Counted from the stretch's first letter, positions 15,549 to 23,929 are shown. The stretch: DNA of 64,000 nt from Sporomusa malonica (GCF_900176355.1 NZ_FWXI01000002.1:1-64000), one strand, 5' to 3'. Notes: generated from the letters alone by a model not told the origin. Program-made: numbers and translations.

Positions 15549-16300
15549 GCGATAACAGCCACGTAGTCATTACAAACCTGTCCAAGGCATACAAAGGCCG
15601 CAGTGGTACCATCCTATCTTTGACTGGAATATCTCTTAAAGTAGATCGTCATGAATACGTAAGTATCGTAGGTGCCAGCGGCTGTGGTAAGAGTACCCTT
15701 CTTCGTATTATTAGCGGGCTCGATACCGATTTTAAGGGGGCTGTTACCATTGCAGGAAAAAGAATCGCTGGGGCCGGCCTGGGCCGCGGGATAGTTTTCC
15801 AAGAACATCGCTTGCTGCCTTGGTTGACGGTATGGGAAAACGTGGAATTTGCCCTGCAAAAGGGAACCGCTGAGGAACATGCTGAACTTATTGCTAACCA
15901 CCTTAAGCTGGTTGGTCTTGCAGGTTTTGAGAAAGCATATCCCGGCCAGTTGTCCGGAGGTATGGCTCAAAGAGTTGCGATAGCACGAGCCTTAGTTAAT
16001 CGGCCTGAGATACTGCTTCTAGATGAACCATTTGGTGCACTAGATGCACTAACTCGTCTAAAACTTCAGCAGCAGGTTCTGGATATTTGGAAAAAAGAGA
16101 AAACTACTATGATTATGGTTACCCACGATATTGAAGAGGCTGTATACATGGGAGATCGGGTTATTGTAATGTCAGAGCGACCTGGAACTATCAAAAAAGA
16201 GTTTATAATAGATCTTCCACGACCTAGGAATCGATCTAATACAGAATTTCAATTGCTAAGACAAGCCATTTATCGTGAGTTTCATAAGGACTGTGTGTAA
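15545..16300 (+). CDS. ABC transporter ATPase (SsuB family)
   Basis: 251 residues. Walker A GASGCGKST at about 38, Q-loop 'VFQEHRLLPW', signature LSGGMAQR at about 137, Walker B ILLLDEPFGALD and the H-loop 'MVTHDIEEAV'. It is complete and typical of nitrate/sulfonate importers. Start codon overlaps the permease stop (ATGA). It is the last gene of the ArsS-like/transporter operon. After it the region to 16592 contains inverted-repeat sites and a promoter. Confidence 0.93.
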   Translation: MSDNSHVVITNLSKAYKGRSGTILSLTGISLKVDRHEYVSIVGASGCGKSTLLRIISGLDTDFKGAVTIAGKRIAGAGLGRGIVFQEHRLLPWLTVWENVEFALQKGTAEEHAELIANHLKLVGLAGFEKAYPGQLSGGMAQRVAIARALVNRPEILLLDEPFGALDALTRLKLQQQVLDIWKKEKTTMIMVTHDIEEAVYMGDRVIVMSERPGTIKKEFIIDLPRPRNRSNTEFQLLRQAIYREFHKDCV

Positions 16301-16387
16301 CCACTTCAATGTTTAAAAGATAATTTATTTCACCCACGAGTAAAGATAAGTTAAGCGTTTTTTTAAGATGAGGCTAAAAAATCTTAA

Positions 16388-16499
16388 TTTGAGACAAACA
16401 TATACACCAATTCTATGCTAATTGGAAACAAAAGTATTAGGATTATCCAAGAATGTAACACGGTCGGAAGTTTCTATTATATATAATATTTGTCTCAAA
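16388..16499 (+). promoter_or_regulatory. Distant inverted pair TTTGAGACAAA / TTTGTCTCAAA
   Basis: TTTGAGACAAA (16388-16398) and its exact complement (16489-16499), 90 bp apart, in an AT-rich intergenic region upstream of the promoter at 16537. Their symmetry suggests paired regulator sites that could loop, or the ends of a small element. Related TGAGA/TCTCA words occur upstream of the sigma-54 promoter at 28571. Confidence 0.4.
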
Positions 16500-16536
16500 A
16501 TAAAACTTCAGTATGGTGGTAGTCCTTTTTTGATTC

Positions 16537-16565
16537 TTGACGCTGTATTGCATTAATGTGATACT
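16537..16565 (+). promoter_or_regulatory. Sigma-70 promoter of the small-protein cluster
   Basis: TTGACG (16537-16542), 17 bp, GATACT (16560-16565), 27 bp upstream of the next start codon. Lacks the invariant GG needed for sigma-54. Confidence 0.55.
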
Positions 16566-16592
16566 CATATTAGTAAGGGAGCGTGGTATATA

Positions 16593-16859
16593 ATGGCTTT
16601 TACACTTATTGATGCAGCGGTATTATGGGATAATTTGAAACAAGGTGGACAGACCCGATCAGTTAGCAAATTGGCAATGGATTTGGAAACCTACCAAACT
16701 CACGAAGAACTGCAAGGTAAACTGCGAGAAATTTTTAAATTAGCGGATGTTTCCTATCCCGAAACATCTCATGTTATACATTTAAGGACGACCCTTTTGT
16801 CAGCCCTTAGTAGAATGGAGGCACAAGCTGGCCGAGAACAAGGCTGTAGCAGCTGTTAA
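16593..16859 (+). CDS. Small protein of unknown function with CSSC tail
   Basis: 88 residues with a moderate RBS (AAGGGAG). Predicted mostly helical, one central stretch (LAMDLETYQTHEELQGKLREIFKLA) looks amphipathic. It ends in GCSSC, a CxxC at the extreme C-terminus. I do not recognise a family. It stands alone between a sigma-70-type promoter and a clear terminator, so it is expressed independently. The terminal CxxC invites a redox or metal-binding role, as with the Cys-rich small proteins nearby, but that is speculation. Confidence 0.6.
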   Translation: MAFTLIDAAVLWDNLKQGGQTRSVSKLAMDLETYQTHEELQGKLREIFKLADVSYPETSHVIHLRTTLLSALSRMEAQAGREQGCSSC

Positions 16860-16878
16860 CGGCCTCTTTGTTTAAGAA

Positions 16879-16911
16879 AACTAATGGCATCGGCATGCTG
16901 TTAGTTTTTTT
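16879..16911 (+). terminator. Intrinsic terminator
   Basis: AACTAA-GCAT stem pairs with ATGC-TTAGTT, followed by seven T. Ends the monocistronic small-protein gene at 16593. Confidence 0.85.
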
Positions 16912-16912
16912 A

Positions 16913-17003
16913 TCCTGTTAGAAAGTATAACTTTCCGTCTGGATAAGGGCAACATCGGCTTCCACTTTCGCCAAAGGCTCGGCGCAAGCCGTGTTTTCTT
17001 TAT
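16913..17003. repeat. 90-bp interspersed repeat, copy A
   Basis: About 90% identical to 55062-55151. Starts TCCTGTTAGAAAG and ends GTTTTCTTTAT. Internal hairpins are GAAAGT/ACTTTC at its start and GGCT/AGCC near its end. Both copies are intergenic. No coding capacity is conserved, so it is a short non-autonomous element or a repeated RNA element. Confidence 0.9.
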
Positions 17004-17034
17004 GAGCTGTTATAGGGGCAAAGGGGGAACTACT

Positions 17035-17325
17035 ATGTGTTGGTCCTGCAATCCATATTGCGGAGGATGTAAGCCGCCCAAGGAAAAACCAATTCAATGT
17101 CTTGCGTGCGGCCATTATAACTTTCCTGAACTAAAGAGTTGCAAAAAATGTGGAACAGCCCTGCCACCACCGAAGGAACGTCCTACCGTTATGTGTCTAT
17201 ATATTGAAAAGTGGTGTGCTAATCCCTGTAATAAGCATAAGAAGCCTTCTCAAGATGGGATAACGAAAACTTGCAAATGGCATACCCCGCCTAAAAATGA
17301 GTTAAGTACTACTGAATCACATTAA
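17035..17325 (+). CDS. Cysteine-rich zinc-ribbon protein
   Basis: 96 residues from the ATG at 17035 (RBS AAAGGGGG). N-terminal CWSCNPYCGGC is followed by a zinc ribbon closely related to the microproteins of module 1 (CLACGHYNFPELKSCKKCG). A third Cys-rich part carries CLYIEKWCANPCNKH and a final CKWH. At least 13 cysteines in under 100 residues suggest two or more bound metal ions. It lies just downstream of the 90-bp repeat and between the two enzyme modules. Function unknown; the shared ribbon core suggests common ancestry with the proteins at 3911 and 4260. Confidence 0.75.
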   Translation: MCWSCNPYCGGCKPPKEKPIQCLACGHYNFPELKSCKKCGTALPPPKERPTVMCLYIEKWCANPCNKHKKPSQDGITKTCKWHTPPKNELSTTESH

Positions 17326-17369
17326 TGGTACTCACAATTGAAATATATAATAACTGAGGGAGTGTTACA

Positions 17370-17555
17370 ATGGATTATCCTTCTTTTACAAATTCAGGAT
17401 TTGGTGAAGAAACAATTATATTTTCGAAGGGGGAATATGTGCTGCTTAATATGGTAGATAAAAGTAGTCGTAGTCTTGGAAAGATGGCAGAGGATGCAAG
17501 GCAAAAGCTTAAAGAAATCAAGAAAGAGCATTTAGCATATCAAATACCAGGATAA
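17370..17555 (+). CDS. Small protein of unknown function
   Basis: 61 residues with a good RBS (GAGGGAG) 8 nt before the ATG. The first part has beta character (EETIIFSKGEYVLLNM), the second is a charged helix (LGKMAEDARQKLKEIKKEHLAYQ). No cysteines and no family recognised. It follows the zinc-ribbon gene by 44 bp, so the two may be co-transcribed. Codon use matches the neighbours and the RBS is convincing, but the length leaves some doubt. Confidence 0.5.
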   Translation: MDYPSFTNSGFGEETIIFSKGEYVLLNMVDKSSRSLGKMAEDARQKLKEIKKEHLAYQIPG

Positions 17556-17811
17556 AATAAGAATTATCAACACTAAGCTAAAGCGTAATTGCCTTTTTCA
17601 TAATTGAGGTGATTATGCTTCATTGTATTTGGGTAGCTATGACCTTAGTGAAAAATTGGATTGTTTTTGTGAATTTTTTTATCGAATTTAGCCTGGGATA
17701 GAATGGTATATGTCGAAAAATGTCATAATTTTATCAATGAATTTTGCATTGAGGAACTACCTTTTGTGAAGGATATAGTTTTTATTCCCAGAAATATTCA
17801 TTATCAATAAG

Positions 17812-17919
17812 TTCCGAGTCAGTATTTCTACGCGGAAGTACTGACCGATAGGGTACGAAAAGCAATTTTTGTGCCTGCTGTATGCGAAGGAAGTCTAGTT
17901 ATTTGTAGGCTTTCTTTTT
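17812..17919 (+). promoter_or_regulatory. Moco/Tuco-family riboswitch (P3-less form) with overlapping terminator, copy 2
   Basis: P1 is TTCC (17812-17815) with GGAA (17889-17892). P2 is GTCAGTA/TACTGAC; compared with copy 1 (GTCATCA/TGATGAC) two base pairs change on both sides. The third arm GGTACGAA/TTTGTGCC also covaries. Junction bases (CCGA, AGGGTA, CCTGC, GCGAAGGAAG) are kept. The terminator GGAAGTCTA (17889-17897) with TAGGCTTTC (17906-17914) and five T reuses the P1 3' strand, so folding of the aptamer should prevent termination. Sits 65 bp upstream of activator 2. The region 17556-17811 has no gene that I can support. Confidence 0.75.
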
Positions 17920-17983
17920 CCAGTTTTCAGAATAGTATGCATATGAGGGCTATAGCATATTTTGAAGAGCGGAGGGACTGTCG

Positions 17984-20140
17984 GTGACTGATACTAATAC
18001 TAGTGGTACCTCAACTATACAAGGGGGAATTCCTACTATTAATAAGGAACTACTATCTCAAGAGCGTTGGCAAGCCATACTTCGATATAAGCAGGAGTTT
18101 CTACAAAATGCTGCTGAAGATCCACTTAAACATCCATATATGGATCAGGAAGTTGCTGCTTCATGGATTAGGTCCCGCAATAGGGGAGTTAATCCTTATT
18201 ATCCGGCAACGACTGCAACCAAGGTGAGTTTAGAGCAACTATCAGAAATTTTACAGGCAAATCACACACTCATTGAAGTCACCAAATCGCTCTCACTGTC
18301 CTTTAAAGAGATGATTTTAGCATGTGGCTATATTTTTTATCTGCTTGATAATAATGGAGTTATATTATTTCATGAAGGCAGCTTGGAAAGCTTTACATCA
18401 CTTCCTGAATACTGTTCCCGGACAGGTATTATCGCAAATGAGGACTCGGAAGGTACTACTGCTCATGAATTATGTCTTCGACTTAAACGTCCTGTGCAAT
18501 TACTTGGCCCTGAGCATTACTGTGTAGCATTCCAAAATAGTATTGCTTCGGCTGCTCCAATAAAAAATGAAAATGATGAGATTAAGGCTGCTTTGGTGCT
18601 GGTAAGCCAGCCCTTGCTTAATACACCCGACGAAGATACCCTTAGAAGGATGGGAATGTATAGCTTGGGATTGGTAACTTCTTTGGCGACGAGTATAGAG
18701 ACTCAGCTTGCGCTAAATAAGACCACTGATACTTTGAATGAGGCTAACGAAAAGGTAGAAAGCTTCAATAGGCAACTTCAGATTACTCGAGATAAGCTTA
18801 TTTCTGTCCATAGCACATTGAACGCTACTTCGGCCTTTATTGATGAAGGTATTGTAATAATAGACCAAAGCGGGCAAATTTTGCATATCAATCCTGCAGG
18901 TATGCATATGTTGAAGCTAAGACCTGAAGAAACTAATAATCGAAATATTAATGAATTTCTAGAGGGTAATTCCTGCTTAATAGGCTTAGCAAAAAAAGGC
19001 GAGAATGTTACTATTGAAGAATGGTTATCAGTAGGTACTGATAGGTACTCTTATCTAGTAACCGTTCGGCCAATTATAAACCCAGACACTCAAGAATTAG
19101 ATGCCGCTGTGTTAAAAATTAGTTCTTCCGAAAAGCTAACTCCTGCACAGAGTAAAAAAATAGGGAGTTTGGCTACATATACTTTCGAGGATATTATTAG
19201 CGAAAACAAAGAATTTAAAAAAAGTATGGCTTTGGCTCGTCGGTTTGCCAGTTCACCGGAAAACAGTTTAATTATAGGGGAAAGCGGTACCGGTAAAGAG
19301 CTCTATGCGCAGGCAATTCACAACGTATATCGTCCTCAAGGCCCGTTTATGGCAGTGAATTGCGCAGCTATGCCCCGGGAATTAATCGAAAGTGAATTAT
19401 TTGGCTATGAAGGTGGTAGCTTTACTGGTGCAGAAAGAAGCGGCAGGCCCGGTAAAATTGAGCTGGCCCATGGTGGCACGCTTTTTCTTGATGAAATTGG
19501 TGATATGCCGCTTGAACTCCAATCTGTGTTACTTCGATCTTTGGAAGACAAGCAAATAATGCGCGTAGGCGGCAGCCGCTATAAGAAGGTTGATTTTAGG
19601 TTAGTTGCTGCTACTAATAAGAATCTCTATAAGATGGTCAAGGAGAACCTATTCCGCGAGGATCTTTATTTCCGACTGTCGGTATTGACCATTAATATTC
19701 CCCCCTTACGGGATAGAGGTAACGATATTGTAGTACTTAGTCAATATTTTGTTGAAAGCTATTGCCGGAAGTATGGCTGGAAAACTCCGCAGATAAGCCC
19801 GGCAGCTCAGAAAAAAATTAGTGAATACGGATGGCCCGGCAATGTACGGCAATTGCAAAATGCTATGATCTATGCTGTCAATACTGCCCAAGATGGCCTA
19901 ATTAAGCCGGAAAACCTGCCAAACTATATTATTCTAGAAACCTGTCCTGTAAAAGTTGATAAAACCACTACTATTAATGGCAATGTAGGCGAGATGTTAT
20001 GCCTGGAGAATCTCGAAAAAGCCGCTATAGAAACGGCGCTATCACATTCGAACAACTGTGTCCCTGTTGCAGCCGAGATGCTGGGAATTAGCCGTTCGAC
20101 CTTGTATAGAAAACTGAAGGATTATAATATTGAATACTAG
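17984..20140 (+). CDS. Sigma-54-dependent transcriptional activator 2 (GAF-PAS-AAA+-Fis)
   Basis: 718 residues from a GTG (RBS GGAGGGA). Same architecture as activator 1: AcoR-like GAF region (about 45-245, again with '[11 protein letters not shown]'), coiled linker, PAS (about 280-390), AAA+ with Walker A GESGTGKE near 432, GSFTGA near 476, Walker [10 protein letters not shown] near 500, and a Fis-type helix-turn-helix ('[16 protein letters not shown]'). AAA+ and DNA-binding parts are much closer between the paralogues than the sensor parts, which suggests different inducers but related DNA sites. It lies directly upstream of two sigma-54 promoters (20422 and 20970) that lead into module 2. 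Its mRNA begins with a riboswitch. Confidence 0.93.
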   Translation: MTDTNTSGTSTIQGGIPTINKELLSQERWQAILRYKQEFLQNAAEDPLKHPYMDQEVAASWIRSRNRGVNPYYPATTATKVSLEQLSEILQANHTLIEVTKSLSLSFKEMILACGYIFYLLDNNGVILFHEGSLESFTSLPEYCSRTGIIANEDSEGTTAHELCLRLKRPVQLLGPEHYCVAFQNSIASAAPIKNENDEIKAALVLVSQPLLNTPDEDTLRRMGMYSLGLVTSLATSIETQLALNKTTDTLNEANEKVESFNRQLQITRDKLISVHSTLNATSAFIDEGIVIIDQSGQILHINPAGMHMLKLRPEETNNRNINEFLEGNSCLIGLAKKGENVTIEEWLSVGTDRYSYLVTVRPIINPDTQELDAAVLKISSSEKLTPAQSKKIGSLATYTFEDIISENKEFKKSMALARRFASSPENSLIIGESGTGKELYAQAIHNVYRPQGPFMAVNCAAMPRELIESELFGYEGGSFTGAERSGRPGKIELAHGGTLFLDEIGDMPLELQSVLLRSLEDKQIMRVGGSRYKKVDFRLVAATNKNLYKMVKENLFREDLYFRLSVLTINIPPLRDRGNDIVVLSQYFVESYCRKYGWKTPQISPAAQKKISEYGWPGNVRQLQNAMIYAVNTAQDGLIKPENLPNYIILETCPVKVDKTTTINGNVGEMLCLENLEKAAIETALSHSNNCVPVAAEMLGISRSTLYRKLKDYNIEY

Positions 20141-20145
20141 ATGAG

Positions 20146-20176
20146 AAGTCCCCTAAAGCAGGGGGCTTTCTTTATT
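20146..20176 (+). terminator. Terminator after activator 2
   Basis: AAGTCCCCT pairs with AGGGGGCTT around five bases and is followed by a T-rich tract. The region from here to 20421 holds no gene that I can support. Confidence 0.85.
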
Positions 20177-20421
20177 TTTAAGAAATTGAGTTCCCTCAGG
20201 CCCTAATCTTTCAATTCCGGATGTTCATGGGCTTTTATAAATCCTAAAATGATACTTTGCTCTCAAAAGAAGATCGTCGAATTTCTGTACTATTTCCAAT
20301 ATTGCGGGCCTAAAGACACCATGTTAAGGATCCCAAAATTAGAAAATTTATTTTAGATAGAGATTAGAAAAAAACGTCAAGATTCCAGCAAAATTGCGGC
20401 TTTGCAAGGTGTTAGAGCCTG

Positions 20422-20438
20422 TTGGCATAGTTGTTGCA
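20422..20438 (+). promoter_or_regulatory. Sigma-54 promoter of the 45-residue microprotein
   Basis: TGGCAT (20423-20428), five bases, TTGCA (20434-20438). The start codon of the 45-residue gene is 30 bp downstream. Confidence 0.88.
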
Positions 20439-20467
20439 TATAACCTTCGTGTAAAGGGGGTGATGTT

Positions 20468-20605
20468 ATGTCAGAAGAAAACAAAAACGCTGAAGAAAAA
20501 TCCCAACAGGCCGAAGCTCCAAAAGAGCCAGCCGAAAAACCAAAAATCCCAGCATCAGCTCGTAAACCAGGCCAGAACTATTCATCAGCAAAATTTCCGA
20601 AATAG
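20468..20605 (+). CDS. Acidic Pro/Lys-rich microprotein under sigma-54 control
   Basis: 45 residues with a strong RBS (AAAGGGGGTG) 4-5 nt before the ATG. Composition is Glu, Lys, Pro and Ala with no Cys, Trp or aromatic core until a closing 'NYSSAKFPK', so it is probably disordered. A dedicated -24/-12 promoter lies just upstream, so despite its size it is very likely real and switched with the enzyme. Followed by a candidate structured RNA (20665-20759). No family recognised. Confidence 0.75.
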   Translation: MSEENKNAEEKSQQAEAPKEPAEKPKIPASARKPGQNYSSAKFPK

Positions 20606-20664
20606 TCGCACGTAATGTCTATCGTCTAGGTTGTAAAGCGTAGATGACAGTCCCGTAGTGCGTA

Positions 20665-20759
20665 GGGGTTAAATTGCGATCGGACGAAGCCGAAAGTATA
20701 GAAAGATGGTTGTTGCTAGTGCCAAAGAGATAGCCGTCTTTCTGATCGCAATTTGCCCC
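20665..20759 (+). ncRNA. Candidate structured RNA between microprotein and enzyme 2
   Basis: Outer helix: GGGG-TT-AAATTGCGATC (20665-20681) pairs with GATCGCAATTTG-CCCC (20744-20759). Inner helix: AGAAAGATGG (20700-20709) pairs with CCGTCTTTCT (20734-20743) with one G-U. An 18-nt single-stranded strip (GGACGAAGCCGAAAGTAT) bulges between them. A smaller 7-bp helix (TCGTCTA/TAGATGA) sits upstream at about 20622-20647. It matches no riboswitch class I can name and has no T-run after it. Could be a 3' stabiliser, a small RNA or a mobile hairpin. Confidence 0.5.
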
Positions 20760-20969
20760 GGGCGTCACCGTTTCCTTGCTTTTATACCCATCCTATATTG
20801 AAACTGTGTCGCAAAAGCGGATTATTCAAATTCTCTGGTTTTTTGCATGTATTATGAGTTATTAGCAAGGATTTATAGTTCTCAAAAAAGGATTAGACAC
20901 ATTTCATTTTGTCAAAGAAAAGAATGGAACAATCCAGGTAGTTAGCCACTTGCACATCTTTTTTACAAG

Positions 20970-20986
20970 TTGGCACGCTTAATGCA
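20970..20986 (+). promoter_or_regulatory. Sigma-54 promoter of enzyme operon 2
   Basis: TGGCAC (20971-20976), five bases, ATGCA (20982-20986). A loosely symmetric pair GAAACTGTGTC (near 20800) and GACACATTTC (near 20895) lies 75-170 bp upstream and may be the activator sites. The start codon of the enzyme is 196 bp downstream; I see no gene in that leader. Confidence 0.88.
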
Positions 20987-21181
20987 ATAACACTAGATGG
21001 ACGGTACAAGCAAACCAATTTTATAATCCGGGCTAACGCTGTACGCAAGTATAGCAAGTTAAAATAAACTTCGGCCATGGAAGTGAACCTGGGATGCCAA
21101 ACGTCGGATGGAGGTGTTAAAGTAAAGCGGACATTGGGGTTGTTCAAAGTATAAGAAGTTTCTGAAAGGGTTGGTGAGATA

Positions 21182-23422
21182 ATGAAAAAAGAATGGATGG
21201 AAAAACACGAAGACGGTAGTTATACAGTTCGTACTTGTGGTTGGTCGCCCCCCGGAGATCATCCGGTAGGCTGTGGCATGAAGTTACATGTAAAAGATGG
21301 CAAGCTTGTGAAGGTTGAGGGTGATCCTGAACATCCAATTAGCCAAGGTCGTCTGTGCGTAAGATGCTTAACTTTACCAGAATTTGTACATCACCCCGAC
21401 CGTATTATTTATCCGATGAAGCGCGCTCCTGAAGATCGCGGTAAAGATAAATGGGAGCAAATTACCTGGGATGAAGCCTATGATATCATAGTTGAAAAAG
21501 TAAACGGCTTTAAAAAGAATCACGGTGCTGAGTCCATCATCGTATTCGGCGGTACTGGTAGAGAAGCATGCTTGTACTACTATCCCCTTGGTTTCTCTAC
21601 ACTCCAAACCCCGAATGTGTGCTATCCGCTCAGCGGCTGGTCCTGCTACGGTCCGCGTTGCGCTATCACTGACTATATCCTTGGCGCAGGCTATCCGGAA
21701 ATTGACTTTGCCGGCCACTATCCAGACCGTTATGACCATCCTGGATATAAAGTTCCTGAATATCTGGTACTCTGGGGCAAAATGCCGTTATGGTCTAACC
21801 CTGATGGCTTCTATGGTCACTCCATTGTTGATATGATGAAGCGGGGAACCAAGATCATCTCTATTGATCCACGCTTGAATTGGCTTTCTTCCAGAGCAGC
21901 CTACTGGATGCAGTTAAGACCTGGCACAGATACTGCACTGGCTCTTGCATTCCTAAATGTTATCATTAACGAAGAAATCTATGATAAAAAGTTTGTTGAA
22001 GACTGGTGTTACGGCTTCGACCAACTTAAAGAACGCGTTCAAGAGTATCCACCTGCAAAAGTTGCAGAAATTACTGGCATCCCGGCTGAAAAAATCATTG
22101 AGTGTGCGAGAGTTATGGCTAACGCCAGCCCTGTAGCTATTCAATGGGGTCTGGCAGTTGACGAAAATCCGAACGGAGTTCAACTTGGTCATGCTATCCT
22201 TTCACTCTCAGCCATGACCGGCAATCTCGACGTGCCCGGCGGCATCACATTAGGACCACCCGCTGCGCTTCTCGGCAAATGGCGTGTTGAAACCCGTTCC
22301 CAGATTTCCGAAGAGCTGTGGGATAAACGCATCGGGGCAAAAGAATGGCCTGCGCTTAGCACTGCATTGGCTACAACCCACCCGGATGAGACGCTTGATA
22401 CCCTGGAAACAGGCAAACCTTATAGACTCAGAATGGGTTGGTTCAACAGCAGTAACTTTATCGCTCCTACCAACTCTGCTGCTCCGCAAAGATGGTATGA
22501 GGCTCTTAAAACCTTGGAATTTAACGTGGTGCAAGATTGCTTCATGACACCAACCGCAATGGCTTTCGGCGATATATTCCTACCGTTGCCGACATTTGCT
22601 GAGCATGATGGCGTCGTCCTGACTCATTTCGGACGAAATGCTATCTTTGCAGGTGCAATGAACGAAGCATTCCGGGTTGGTGATACAAGGTCTGATATTG
22701 AAGTTTGTCTGGAACTGGGCAAACGTCTCAATCCTGAGAATTGGCCGTGGGAAAATATTCCTGATTTCTTCACTGACCAGCTCAAACCAGAGCTTGGTAT
22801 TGACTTTAACGGCTTAAGAGAAGCTGGCGTATTCCAGCCTGGCTACGAGTATAGAAAACACGAGACCGGCAAACTGAGATTTGACGGCGAGCCTGGCTTC
22901 AATACAGTAACAGGTAAGGTTGAACTTTACTCGACACTCTTTGAAGAATGGGGCGAAGACCCGCTTCCTTATTATAAAGAGCCGCCATACAGCCCGGTAA
23001 GTACTCCTGAACTTGCGAAGGAATATCCATTGGTACTTACTACTGGTGCGAGAAAAGTTACCTCCTTCCATTCAGAGCATAGACAAATTAAATCCTTGCG
23101 CGCTATTGATCCAGATCCGATTGTGGAAATCAATCCGGAAACTGCTGCAAACCTGGGTATTAAAGAAGGCGACTGGGCAGTACTTGAAAACCAATTTGGC
23201 AAGTGTAAGGCAAAGGCTCATTTAATGCCTGCTATTAAGCCTGATGTCGTTCATTGTACTCACGGTTGGTGGTATCCAGAAGAAGAAGCCGAAGAACCAA
23301 GCCTGTTTGGTGTATGGAAATCAAATATCAACACCCTGATCCCTCATAAGCACATTGGTAAACTTGGCTTCGGTGCGCCGTTCAAGGCAATTATCTGCAA
23401 AGTTACTAAGGCAGAAGACTAA
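21182..23422 (+). CDS. Mo/W-bis-MGD oxidoreductase catalytic subunit 2 with His-type cluster motif
   Basis: 746 residues, a clear paralogue of the enzyme at 4488 over its whole length. The N-terminal cluster motif reads C19-x7-H27-x3-C31-x27-C59: at the position of C28 in enzyme 1 there is a His (GDHPVGC), so the [4Fe-4S] cluster would have three Cys and one His. Probable metal ligand C155 (GWSCYGPR). The C-terminal dinucleotide domain is intact ('KLGFGAPFKAIICKV'). No export signal. It is followed by its own two-cluster Fe-S subunit, a zinc-ribbon microprotein and two MFS carriers, but not by a diaphorase, so electrons must come from another source such as ferredoxin or the diaphorase of module 1. 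Substrate unknown; the carriers suggest an organic anion. Confidence 0.9.
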   Translation: MKKEWMEKHEDGSYTVRTCGWSPPGDHPVGCGMKLHVKDGKLVKVEGDPEHPISQGRLCVRCLTLPEFVHHPDRIIYPMKRAPEDRGKDKWEQITWDEAYDIIVEKVNGFKKNHGAESIIVFGGTGREACLYYYPLGFSTLQTPNVCYPLSGWSCYGPRCAITDYILGAGYPEIDFAGHYPDRYDHPGYKVPEYLVLWGKMPLWSNPDGFYGHSIVDMMKRGTKIISIDPRLNWLSSRAAYWMQLRPGTDTALALAFLNVIINEEIYDKKFVEDWCYGFDQLKERVQEYPPAKVAEITGIPAEKIIECARVMANASPVAIQWGLAVDENPNGVQLGHAILSLSAMTGNLDVPGGITLGPPAALLGKWRVETRSQISEELWDKRIGAKEWPALSTALATTHPDETLDTLETGKPYRLRMGWFNSSNFIAPTNSAAPQRWYEALKTLEFNVVQDCFMTPTAMAFGDIFLPLPTFAEHDGVVLTHFGRNAIFAGAMNEAFRVGDTRSDIEVCLELGKRLNPENWPWENIPDFFTDQLKPELGIDFNGLREAGVFQPGYEYRKHETGKLRFDGEPGFNTVTGKVELYSTLFEEWGEDPLPYYKEPPYSPVSTPELAKEYPLVLTTGARKVTSFHSEHRQIKSLRAIDPDPIVEINPETAANLGIKEGDWAVLENQFGKCKAKAHLMPAIKPDVVHCTHGWWYPEEEAEEPSLFGVWKSNINTLIPHKHIGKLGFGAPFKAIICKVTKAED

Positions 23423-23451
23423 TACTAAAAATTCGAAATGGAGGGATAAGG

Positions 23452-23787
23452 ATGTCTCGTAACGGTTTGTTAATTGATTATGAATATTGCACAGGCTGCC
23501 ATAGCTGTGAGGTTTCTTGTAAAAATGAAAAGAACCTTTCTAAAGATAAATGGGGAATCAAAATGACTGAAGTTGGCCCCTTTAACGTAGAAGGTGATAA
23601 ATGGGAATGGAATTTTGTTCCGGTTCCTACCCAGATGTGTGATCTGTGTGAAGACCGCGTGGCTAAAGGTCAAAAACCAGCTTGTGCCCTTCACTGCCTG
23701 GGTCAATGTATGGAAGTAGGACCTGTTGAAGAGCTGGCTAAAAAGATGGCTGACAAGGGCTCTAAAATGGCATTGTTCGTTCCCTAA
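23452..23787 (+). CDS. Two-cluster [4Fe-4S] electron-transfer subunit 2
   Basis: 111 residues. Ligands for cluster I are C13, C16, C19 and C23, and for cluster II C63, C66, C78 and C82, with one extra Cys at 86. The N-terminal 22 residues match the subunit at 6736 almost exactly. RBS GGAGGG, 29 bp after the catalytic gene. It should dock on enzyme 2 and supply or accept electrons. A long hairpin follows. Confidence 0.9.
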   Translation: MSRNGLLIDYEYCTGCHSCEVSCKNEKNLSKDKWGIKMTEVGPFNVEGDKWEWNFVPVPTQMCDLCEDRVAKGQKPACALHCLGQCMEVGPVEELAKKMADKGSKMALFVP

Positions 23788-23828
23788 GCTGTTTCACCTA
23801 AATTCTATTTATTGTAGTTAAGCAAAAG

Positions 23829-23869
23829 TGCCATAACGGAGACCCTCATCAGCAGGGGCCGTTATGGCA
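23829..23869 (+). terminator. Hairpin after the Fe-S subunit gene
   Basis: TGCCATAACGG pairs with CCGTTATGGCA, with an inner CCCT/AGGG stem. It lacks a clear T-run and is followed by another operon-like gene, so it may only attenuate. Confidence 0.7.
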
Positions 23870-23929
23870 TTATAAAAATTATCTGAGAAATAAGTTTTCG
23901 CTATTACATAACAAAGGAGGTACTATAAA

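Noticed and set aside
16537..16552. Sigma-54 promoter before the small protein at 16593
   Set aside because: The -24 block reads TTGACG rather than TGGCAC and lacks the invariant GG. A sigma-70 reading with 17-bp spacing fits better.
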